A DNA stretch of 64,000 nt from Chrysoperla carnea (lineage: Eukaryota; Arthropoda; Insecta; Neuroptera; Chrysopidae): contig NC_058341.1 of the NCBI RefSeq assembly GCF_905475395.1, forward strand, positions 70,501,501-70,565,500, given 5' to 3'. The translations under genes were made by a program, and so were the position numbers. The notes under the pieces were generated by a model that ran no database searches, was not told the origin of the DNA, and saw only the letters and a list, made by a program, of their open reading frames with translations. Below are positions 54,411-64,000 of the stretch, in pieces; positions within the stretch are counted from its first letter, which is position 1; every line of letters starts with the position of its first letter.

Positions 54411-55130
54411 TCGCCAGGGGAACGGCGCTGCTTAATAAGAATGCTAGGCTGTTAACAGAACCTTTGTGGAAAAATTTCTCTGTCAAAACTGCGAATAAGT
54501 GCGAATAACAGTTCTTAAATTTTAACTTTTTCTTAAAAAGTGTGAAAAAAGTTTTATAAACTCGGAATAGCTTTTAATTTGACGTATCAAATCAGAGTAA
54601 TTCCAAGATTTCGTACTTTTCCAGAAGAATTATTAAGAGTTAATTATACTTACTAAAAGAGCTACTAAAGACTTCTTAATTATTTAAAAAAGTGTTTCTG
54701 ATCTGCAGTCAATAACAGAACACCGTGTATATACTATGCTTAAAGTTTAGCGAAAAAGTTTAGCTTGCTTACATTGTGCAAAGCACTAAAATTAATTTTA
54801 TTTTTAGGACAATGGTACAACTTCAAAAAGCCGAATTATTAATTCGAATTCAATTCATCTGTAATTCGATTACAAGTAAATTGCGAAAAATGTTCGATAA
54901 AAGATATACTAAAAAACAATAATGTAACTTTTCTGAATATACTTTAAGTTTATACAAAATTTAATAGATGGAATTAGCAGTATTGATTTTGTAAAATAAA
55001 TATGTAGACTTACCGTAAATAAATAATTGTTATAAAAATGTGTAATTATTCAAAGTTATTTTTTATAGTACAATTAGAAATTTATAATAAAGTAGTATTA
55101 AATATTTAACCTCGAAATTTTTTTTTTTAA
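54411..55130. other. No gene recognised
   Basis: AT-rich sequence. Confidence 0.45.
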
Positions 55131-55134
55131 ATAA

Positions 55135-56170
55135 TGGTTTCTATGAGCTAATGTAATTTGGCCCCCCACAAAATTTTTTTGTGTAAATTAATTTTAAATC
55201 TATTTTAATCTAGTTTTCGTCGTTTGTTCTTCATTGTTTGATCATTAAAATTATTTGTTCGAGCGTTGTTTATTTATTATTTACTAAACAATATTTGTCA
55301 TTAAGTTAGCACCCCATACTATTTATTTCCACTTTTTACTTCCTTAATCAATATATTTTAACGAATTATTGATTGTTCGTTCAATATTCGCAATTGTTGG
55401 ATCATAAATTTTCTCATATTAATTAATTATTTAATTTTTTCATCAATTCAATTGCGAATGTCTTCCTCCTTTTTATTGCACATGCGCACGCTGTCAATAT
55501 GCAAATTTTTAAATGATAAGCGCGGGTTCATTGATATCATTATGTAAATTTTTATTTGAAAATTTATGTCATTGATTTGATGTGCAATATTAATATTCTT
55601 CTGAGATAATTACAAATTTTGCAAGGAGTCTTTACATGTCCAGATTTTATAACTGAAGAAAAACATTTTAGAATAAACAAATCATACAGAACGTAATTGT
55701 GTTTTACAAATATAATAGATAGTAAGAATGCCATTTAATAAAATTTATTATTAAGATTTATTTAAAATAGCTTATTACATTTTTACTTAAAACTTCTCAA
55801 CTAAACTTATTATTTTTCTACAATATAAAATACTCCATGAGGTTCTAATGTAGTAGAAGAAGACACGATTTCTGGTTTTAAAATAAATGATAATTTTTTT
55901 AAGTAACAATGTAATAAGCTATTTCAAATGAAATGAAAATCTCGTTCAGGTATAACTTTTCGGGCATGGAACTTCTTACGAAATTTGGAGACTCCTTGCG
56001 AAATTTGTAATTATCTCAGAAGAATATTAATTTTGCAGATCAAATCAATGACATAAATTTATAATCAAACAATGAAGAACAAACGACGAAAAATGGATTA
56101 AAGTAGATTTAAAATTAATTAACCCAAAAAAAAATTTTGTGGGGGGCAAATTACATTAGCTGTTTCTATG
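55135..56170. mobile_element. 1.0-kb foldback element
   Basis: AGCTAATGTAATTTGGCC at the left and GGCAAATTACATTAGCT at the right. Other pairs are CGTCGTTTGTTCTTCATTGT with its complement, and the inner TTCTGAGATAATTACAAATT with its complement. The arms differ by insertions and substitutions. No coding frame. Confidence 0.8.
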
Positions 56171-56267
56171 AAAATTTGACATTTTTTTATATCAATAATT
56201 TTCCATATCTATAATTGCAGCATGTATCTATAGTTTGCAAAATATTAAAAAACGGAAGATTTGGTGA

Positions 56268-56482
56268 TAATTGGATTTTAATGCTAAGAACGACTCTATC
56301 TGGCGATAGAAAAAAGAACTATTGTCTCAACGCCAAATATAGCATAGCACATTAAAATGTATAATAAAGCATATATCTCCTGCCTCTTTAATCATTGAAA
56401 TAATCAACTGATTGTAACGAGAATGGTTTACATTTTTTTTACTCGTGGCGCTGACATCTTAGCGTTAAAATCCAATAGTAAG
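56268..56482. repeat. Small inverted repeat
   Basis: ATTGGATTTTAATGCTAAG at the left pairs with CTTAGCGTTAAAATCCAAT at the right. Confidence 0.65.
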
Positions 56483-56574
56483 TTTGGTTTTAAAAAAAAT
56501 TTTGTAGCTAACTTCATAGCTGTTGTTAGCTAATAGAATCATCCAGTTGAAAGTAAAGAAAACGTACCAGGACA

Positions 56575-57655
56575 AAAAATGATTAAAAAAATTAAAAAAC
56601 CCGACTGAGTTCAAATAAACTGAAAAGAAAAAAATAAATCGAGCAGTTTACATAGCGACTTAAACATCGGGAAGATTTGAGCCGATGTACATTTGAATGG
56701 GTCCCGACTATTAAAGTCGCTTTGTAAACTGCTGGACTTGTTTTTTTCTTTTCAGTTTATGTACTCAGTCGGGCTTTTTAATTTTTTAAATAATTTTTTT
56801 TTACCTTTTTTTTAACACCTATTCAACGATATCACATTTACTATAGTTTGTCGGCTTGTCTTTTGTTAGCCTGTGAATGTATGTTTGGACCTTTGAAGCG
56901 TATGATTGGCCCATTGAGACCAAACGCTGGACCGATTTTAATCATTATTACGTTAATCGATTTTTCTATTTAATAGCTATTCAATGATACCCCACTTGAC
57001 ATAGTTCGCCGAGGTCTGGTTGTCGCCATTTTGAATTTGCATTATTACCATATCTACAGTAGCACTCGTCAGGCTAAGATAAATCAATTGACGTAAGAAT
57101 CACCAAAATCGGCCACGCGTTTGATCTCTAGTGCGCCACATAAGAACACACATATATTATTGTCACAATATGGCGTCTGGTGGTCGCCATATTTCATTTT
57201 CATTACTACCATATCTTCAGTAGCACTCTGAAGGTTAAGAAAAATCAGTTGACGTCAGAATTATCAAAATTGGCCCACATTTTTGGTCTCTAGTGTGCCA
57301 TGTAGGACACACATACATTCTTTTTCACAATATGGCGTCTGATGTCCGCCATATTTAATTTTCATTACTGCCATATATTCAATTTACTAGCAAGTTAATG
57401 GAAAATTGATTGACGCCAGAATCATCAAAATCGGTCACGCGTTTGGTCTCTAGTGTGCCACATATGAACACACATTTTCACATTACGGCGTCTGGTTGTC
57501 GCTAATTGAATTTTCATTAATGCCATATCTTCAGTAGCACTCGTCTGGTTAAGACAAACCAATTGACGTAAGAATAACCAAAATCGTCCCACGCGTTTGG
57601 TTTCTAGTGTGCCACATAGGAACATACATATATAGACAAATAAAGACATTACCAC
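56575..57655 (+). repeat. Dispersed family D, copy 2, with 160-bp tandem array
   Basis: 56590-56790 is a stem element (AAACCCGACTGAGTTC ... AGTCGGGCTTTTTAAT). 56990-57650 has four units of about 160 bp, each with GTCGCCAT or variant, TATCTTCAGTAGCACTC and GGTCTCTAGTGTGCCA. One unit type also lies inverted at 2.25-2.42 kb. Confidence 0.8.
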
Positions 57656-57659
57656 TCTT

Positions 57660-58220
57660 TAAGTTTTGCGTTGCTCAGTCGGGTAAAAAGAAACAAACGT
57701 AATAATAATGAATGCTCCCTACCAAAGTCAACTGTCAAACTTTTAATTTAATAAGTTTTCCTTCAACATATACACTCATACAAACATTTTGCAGTGTTTC
57801 ATAAAAATTAGAATCAAAAAACAAATTTTCGAAATAAAGGGCTTTTTGGGCGGTTCACTCGATTACTCCATTCGTTAGTAGTATGAGGCATTGATTCCAA
57901 AAATATACTTTTCTTGATCCTCTAATCGAAAGTACGGTTTTTTCGACCATATACTTTCTGCATTAACTTAAAGGAGTTATTTTTTAATTTAAATAAATTC
58001 AGTATCACGCACTGAATGTAACTGCACAAAATCCTTGGGGGAAAGTGCCTCAATTTTAGGGAAAACCGTTTTGGTTCATATCTCCGTAAACGTACACTTA
58101 AGACCAAAAATGTAGATAATAACCTTTATTGTAGATAATTACTTTGCTAGACAAATAATTGTAACGAAAAAATATCAAAATTTTAAATAAGTTTATTAGT
58201 CAATTTAAATAATAAGTAGT
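57660..58220. other. No gene recognised
   Basis: AT-rich. No domain or clear repeat edge. Confidence 0.45.
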
Positions 58221-58224
58221 TCAG

Positions 58225-58570
58225 TCTCCCTTATTTGGAGGCTAACTTTTTTGAGGTACAAACTTCATGATCATGGGGGATGGATTCGTAATATTATCAA
58301 AAACAAAAATCAAATTTTTTTTAAACTTGCCTGGTAATAATTGCAGAGTTAATATTTAAGGCATTTTTCAAAAATTAGTTTTCAACAAAATATAATTCGC
58401 GCTCAACCTAAAGTTACCGGTCATACTTCGACCTGAGAGGGTTCATTTCGGTCCTACCCCGTCAATTGTCAGCAGCGGTCCATCAGTTTTCAAAAACAAA
58501 CAGATATAGACTCGTTTCTATTATTAATACAAATTTGAAAAAAGTGATACCTTTTCATACTATTATTATC
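58225..58570. repeat. Dispersed family F, copy 2
   Basis: Inverted relative of 7065-7520 (CATACTTCGACCTGA, CATACTATTATTAT). Confidence 0.6.
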
Positions 58571-58860
58571 CCCCCACCCCCGCCGTTTCCAAGAAAAAAA
58601 TTTGTCAAAACTTTAATTGCTGATAAGTAGAGCGGGTCAACGGGTAAACATACAGAGTCGAGCCTTGGCTCAAAATACGTATTTTTGAATTTCAACTTTC
58701 CCACTTAGCGAAAATCAGTAGTTTTCCCAGAAAACAGTTTCAATATATTTAAAAAAAAAAAAAAACCGCCAAAAATGATCGTTACCAAGTGTGTACCTCA
58801 AAAAAGGTACAAGAACTATAGGTATAATTAAACTTAAAAAATCTTTATGAATTTAGTGAA

Positions 58861-58866
58861 TTTATT
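58861..58866 (-). terminator. AATAAA after the paralogous GRHPR exon
   Basis: About 30 nt beyond the TAA of the exon at 58897-59015, as a working 3' end would have. Confidence 0.5.
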
Positions 58867-58896
58867 TGTAATGTAAAATCAGATACATTTAATACT

Positions 58897-59015
58897 TTAA
58901 TTAACAGGTGTTATTAATGGTTTATTATCTAGCGCAGCTAAAACATTTTTCGATGCTAAATTAGCCATACCGATGCGGGTCTTCACTGTTGCACTTCCTA
59001 GATGTGGCATCAAAA
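58897..59015 (-). CDS. GRHPR: Terminal exon of a second GRHPR copy
   Basis: 119 bp, exactly the length and phase of exon 5 of the first GRHPR gene, with an intact TTTTTAG acceptor, VLMPHLGSATVKTRIGM and ending LITPVN and TAA. Only three residues differ (Ile to Leu, Thr to Ala, Leu to Ile) and several silent changes are present, so it has been under selection or is recent. No other GRHPR exon lies between here and 64000. Either the rest lies farther right across an intron over 5 kb, or only this exon was duplicated. Confidence 0.85.
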
Positions 59016-59019
59016 CTAA

Positions 59020-59495
59020 AAAAGAATTATTCATTAGCTTTTAAAAAATGTAATCAATAAAGTGTTAACTTCTCATTTATGAAAAAAATGAAAATAGAAG
59101 TTATTGTAATCGAGTCAGTTGGAAAACTTGAGTATTTGATTCAATCAAATTAAACATGAAAAGGGGGTGAACGTTGCATCAAATCAGGTATGTTTTTTTT
59201 TTTGATATGTTGTTTGCAATGCAAAGGCAATGTTAAAGCCAAGTTTTCGACCTTGGAAAACGATCGGATCATGCCGACCCTGATACAAAAAGGGTATTAA
59301 TAAATTCGAATATTCGAATTAATAAATTCGATTTGAAAGCGATACAATTCGATTCATTAAAATTACAAATTTTTAAATTTTAGATGAACTAAAACTTAAA
59401 AAAAAGTTGGAGTTCTTAAAAATAAACCGAATTCAGGCTTCAATGCGAAAATAATTCGAAAAAATATTCAAACTTTTTTTAAAAATTTGACCTAA
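59020..59495. other. AT-rich, nothing recognised
   Basis: Would be the last intron of the GRHPR paralog if that gene is whole. Short TTCGAATTAATAAATTCG palindromes near 59300-59330. Confidence 0.45.
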
Positions 59496-59499
59496 AATA

Positions 59500-59975
59500 A
59501 GACTTATATGCAATTTGTACATGTATATATGTTGTTACTGTTGCCTAGATATAGAGTAAACGAAACTAAAAAAATTAATACAATCCTTTTTACAAAATTT
59601 TGGCTACTTTTAAGACATAAAATAATATTTTTATGCAATTTGCACATGTTTATATGTTGTTATTGTTGCCTAGATATAGAGGAAGAGGAAATGTAAAGAA
59701 ATGATACAATCCTTTGTACAAAATCTTGACTTTTTTTAAGACATAAAATAATATTTTTATGCAATTTGCACATGTTTATATGGTGTTTCTGTTGTCTAGA
59801 TGAAGAGTCAAGAACCAAGCTATGAAAAATTTTCGATTAAATGACTTTGAAAGCGATTCAATAATGCAAACCTTTTATAAAGATCTACTTCCATTCAAAA
59901 CGTAAAACAAATTTTTTATACAAAGAGAACATATCTATATGTTGTTAATGTTGGCTAGACGTAGAAGAAATTAAA
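59500..59975 (+). repeat. ~126-bp tandem repeat, 3-4 copies
   Basis: ATGCAATTTG begins units at about 59508, 59633 and 59759, with a diverged fourth near 59917. Each has TATGTTGTTA.TGTTGCCTAGAT-like sequence. Confidence 0.85.
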
Positions 59976-60650
59976 ATACTCTGTCTGCGAGAGAAATATA
60001 ATAATTTTTAGCTTTGTGAGGGGATAAACCAAGAAAATCTTCCCATTCACCTCTCTAGAACTCTATGCTATACAAAACATTCTAACTGTTGTGGGAGAAA
60101 TAAATTTAAAAATAGTTCTAAAATTTTAACCGTATGAGCATTTTAGGTGGATTTGTTTCACCAACTGTTGGAATGAATTAGTTAATTAGTGTTTAAGAAA
60201 ATAAAATATTTTACTACAGTTGTATCATGCTTTATGACAGCACGTTCATTTCTTTCATTTTAGTAATTTATAACAATGTTGCATTTTATTTAAAAACTTC
60301 CCTCATATGCTGGAATAAAAGAAACTCCGGGAATGAGTAACTAATTATTCTTAAGCTAATTTCGTACAGGACTTGGGTAAAATATTACGCTAAATTTTCT
60401 TTACAATTATTTTATTAATACTGTTTTTATACATTCATAATAAATTTACATACTTGACACAATAAATTACATAAATTTTATAAATCAATTTTCAAAAATA
60501 ATATAAATTTAAAATTAAGTTTTATTGAATAGACCGCTTAATACTAATTTTAATAATTAAAAGTAATAATTTATTTGGACTTGTTTTTGCTAAAATAATT
60601 AAAAACACATAATATTTTTAAAAAATCTGTTATTCAAATGAATATAAACC
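59976..60650. other. AT-rich, nothing recognised
   Basis: No coding frame or repeat border seen. Confidence 0.45.
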
Positions 60651-60654
60651 GCCT

Positions 60655-62040
60655 CTTTTCACAAAATGAATTAATAGGCCAACTTGGACTATTTCTTAAT
60701 CGTAGGACTAAAATCGAAGTAACTGAAAGAAAATGGATATTACTAACAAACAAAAAAAAACAAAAATTTACAACACTAATACAATTTATTATTTATTTAT
60801 TTATTTTAAAACAATTTAATAGAATGTATGGTGAGAATGTATAAGCATAAATCAGTAGATTCGGACACCTAATAAAAATTGATGTTAAATTTATTGTAAT
60901 TAGTATTTTATTTCTATTATTGTACAATCTTAATTTCGTTTATATTATTATTAATTGTCAATGATTTTATGCAAAATTGTTAAAATCAGTTTAAGATCCC
61001 GGACCTGACGACAGCAATGCGCTGATTTGTATCACTCGTAGCCAAATTGTACATTTTAAGAGGTCCTGAAGCTATGACATTAACACTCCTCGTTTATTAT
61101 GTATGCCATAAAGGCTGATTATAAACGACAATGTACGTTTGTCGGAGTTCATGACAGGTACCAGTATGCAAGAGAGCATTTTACATCGAACTGTTAACCA
61201 TTTACATCAAAATCAAAATTAGTAAATATATATAAACATTTAAGATTCATCAATAAAAACGAAAGAAAATCATAAATACTACAAAAGTAACAAAATCATT
61301 GCACCGCTATGTATTTTCAGTTGTTTTTAACAAATTTTTAATGAAACAGACCGTAAACGGGTTGACAAAGTTATAATAAATTTTTGGTTAGTCCTGCAAA
61401 TTTAATGGCAATGGCACATTTGTAAATAAACTTTTTATTTCTATCATTGTACAATCTTAATGTCGTTTGTATTATTATTAATAATTAGTTATTTTATGGA
61501 AAATGTCAATGTCCAAACCCAAATGCAAGAACTTGCTACAGATCAAAGGAGCATTTTACGGTTTAGTATTAACAATTTACATAATCGAAATTAATAAATA
61601 TATACAAACATTAAAGATTCATCAATTAATATGAAATAAAATTATAAATATTACTGAAACATTTAAAAATCATTGCACCACTGCGAATATTTTCAATAAT
61701 TTGACAAATTTTGGATCAGACAGCCAACAGACGGGTAGAGATAGCTATCACAAAGTTTTGATTATGACTACAAAATGACTATAAAAAAAATTGCTATAAT
61801 TAAAAAACTAATACAAGTTGTGATAATTAAAAATTATTTAAAACTGTAGTTTCGTCGAACACATACGAAAATTTACCATGACATATTTTTTTATATAGTT
61901 ACTTCTTTTTCTATCATTGTACAATCTTAATGTCGTTTGTATTTTTATTAACAATTAGTTACTTTATGGAAAAAATGTCTTTTTATTTCTTAATCATAGG
62001 ACTTAAATCGAAGTAACTCTAAAAAAATGGATATTATTAA

Positions 62041-62076
<36 letters not shown>

Positions 62077-64000
62077 TTACAACACTAATACAATTTTTGC
62101 TATTTGAAAACAATTTAATAGAATGTATAAGCATTAATCAGTAGATTCGGACACCTAATAAAAATTGATGTTAAATTTATTGTAATTAGTATTTTATTTC
62201 TATTATTGTACAATCTTAATTTCGTTTATATTATTATTAATTGTCAATGATTTTATGCAAAATTGTTAAAATCAGTTTAAGATCCCGGACCTGACGACAG
62301 CAATGCGCTGATTTGTATCACTCGTAGCCAAATTGTACATTTTAAGAGGTCCTGAAGCTATGACATTAACACTCCTCGTTTATTATGTATGCCATAAAGG
62401 CTGATTATAAACGACAATGTACGTTTGTCGGAGTTCATGACAGGTACCAGTATGCAAGAGAGCATTTTACATCGAACTGTTAACCATTTACATCAAAATC
62501 AAAATTAGTAAATATATATAAACATTTAAGATTCATCAATAAAAACGAAAGAAAATCATAAATACTACAAAAGTAACAAAATCATTGCACCGCTATGTAT
62601 TTTCAGTTGTTTTTAACAAATTTTTAATGAAACAGACCGTAAACGGGTTGACAAAGTTATAATAAATTTTTGGTTAGTCCTGCAAATTTAATGGCAATGG
62701 CACATTTGTAAATAAACTTTTTATTTCTATCATTGTACAATTTTAATGTCGTTTGTATTATTATTAATAATTAGTTATTTTATGGAAAATGTCAATGTCC
62801 AAACCCAAATGCAAGAACTGGCTACATATCTCAGGAGCATTTTACGGTTTAGTATTAACAATTTACATAATCGAAATTAATAAATATATACAAACATTAA
62901 AGATTCGTCAATTAATATGAAATAAAATTATAAATATTACTGAAACATTTAAAAATCATTGCACCATTGCGAATATTTTCAATAATTTGACAAATTTTGG
63001 ATCAGACAGCCAACAGACGGGTAGAGATAGCTATCACAAAGTTTTGATTATGACTACAAAATGACTATAAAAAAATTGCTATAATTAAAAAACTAATACA
63101 AGTTGTGATAATTAAAAATTATTTAAAACTGTAGTTTCGTCGAACACATACGAAAATTTTACAATGACATATTTTTTAATATAAATTCTTTTTATTTCTA
63201 TCATTGTACAATCTTAATGTCGTTTGTATTATTATTAATAATTAGTTATTTTATGGAAAATGTCAATGTCCAAACCCAAATGCAAGAACTGGCTACATAT
63301 CTCAGGAGCATTTTACGGTTTAGTATTAACAATTTACATAATCGAAATTAATAAATATATACAAACATTAAAGATTCGTCAATTAATATGAAATAAAATT
63401 ATAAATATTACTGAAACATTTAAAAATCATTGCACCATTGCGAATATTTTCAATAATTTGACAAATTTTGGATCAGACAGCCAACAGACGGGTAGAGATA
63501 GCTATCACAAAGTTTTGATTATGACTACAAAATGACTATAAAAAAATTGCTATAATTAAAAAACTAATACAAGTTGTGATAATTAAAAATTATTTAAAAC
63601 TGTAGTTTCGTCGAACACATACGAAAATTTTACAATGACATATTTTTTAATATAAATTCTTTTTATTTCTATCATTGTACAATCTTAATGTCGTTTGTAT
63701 TATTATTAATAATTAGTTATTTTATGGAAAATGTCAATGTCCAAACCCAAATGCAAGAACTGGCTACATATCTCAGGAGCATTTTACGGTTTAGTATTAA
63801 CAATTTACATAATCGAAATTAATAAATATATACAAACATTAAAGATTCGTCAATTAATATGAAATAAAATTATAAATATTACTGAAACATTTAAAAATCA
63901 TTGCACCATTGCGAATATTTTCAATAATTTGACAAATTTTGGATCAGACAGCCAACAGACGGGTAGAGACAGCTATCACAAAGTTTTGATTATGACTACA
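60655..64000 (+). repeat. Satellite-like array with 471-bp monomers and a 1286-bp higher-order unit
   Basis: TTTATTTCTA marks monomer starts. A diverged 526-bp monomer (60908, 62194) is followed by the 471-bp monomer (61434; 62720, 63191, 63662), and the pair recurs at 1286-bp spacing. The last three monomers are almost identical and continue beyond the window. A shared block with CTTAATCGTAGGACTAAAAT precedes each higher-order unit, and a truncated monomer lies at about 61905-61985. Confidence 0.92.
62042..62073 (+). repeat. Poly-A tract of about 30 bases
   Basis: Interrupts the conserved block between the two higher-order units; the matching site near 60751 has a shorter A-rich run. Confidence 0.9.

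Noticed and set aside
60638-60844. 68-aa ORF before the satellite array
   Set aside because: Its central part is the block repeated at about 61990-62040 where it is not open; a chance ORF in the repeat.

Overview
The window is AT-rich nuclear DNA from a eukaryote, most likely an insect. Its host genes have GT-AG introns, several only 45-75 nt long, plus AATAAA signals, and they sit in a dense mixture of Helitrons, hAT and TA-flanked foldback elements, MITEs, several LINE clades and a satellite array. I cannot name the order from sequence alone. The LINE types and repeat style fit insects such as Diptera or Hymenoptera.

Left part (1-13.2 kb): the 3' half of a RecQ5-type DNA helicase gene on the + strand, in seven exons from 1354 to 12971. 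They encode the end of the RecQ zinc-binding region, the RNA polymerase II-interacting middle region and a C-terminal SRI domain. The 5' half lies before the window. The introns hold foldback elements, a PHD-finger fragment, hAT debris, a LINE 3' end, and a large foldback that itself contains a MITE.

13.2-24.6 kb: a degenerate hAT element with a perfect 8-bp target duplication, an inverted pair of C-terminal coding fragments, minus-strand Helitrons, short tandem repeats, and a decayed virus-like or Polinton-like block (18.6-21.0 kb) with a protein carrying an endonuclease-VII-like zinc motif.

24.7-30.0 kb: a complete five-exon glyoxylate/hydroxypyruvate reductase gene (GRHPR, minus strand, 325 aa). 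Its third intron is 4.2 kb and contains two LINE fragments. A second copy of the last GRHPR exon lies at 58.9 kb on the same strand, so there is a tandem paralog or a partial duplication.

30-42 kb: an inverted duplicate of the GRHPR upstream region, a THAP-domain reading frame, a Helitron, a palindrome, a PIF1-helicase fragment, and a 679-aa intact ankyrin-repeat ORF (minus strand) with a PRANC/F-box-like C-terminus. A 990-bp foldback lies just upstream of the ankyrin gene.

42-60 kb: almost entirely repeats. These include a 2.1-kb four-module foldback, a near-perfect 207-bp-arm palindrome, a Jockey remnant, a Helitron, a ~0.6-kb dispersed family present seven times in the window, and a cellular-integrase-type fragment. 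One candidate first exon of an unknown gene lies at 49.3 kb. 60.6-64 kb: a satellite array with a 471-bp monomer and a 1286-bp higher-order unit, running off the window.

The working host genes are therefore RecQ5, GRHPR and possibly the ankyrin/PRANC gene and the THAP gene. The rest looks like a heterochromatin-like mobile-element graveyard in which inverted-repeat (foldback) DNA is strikingly common.
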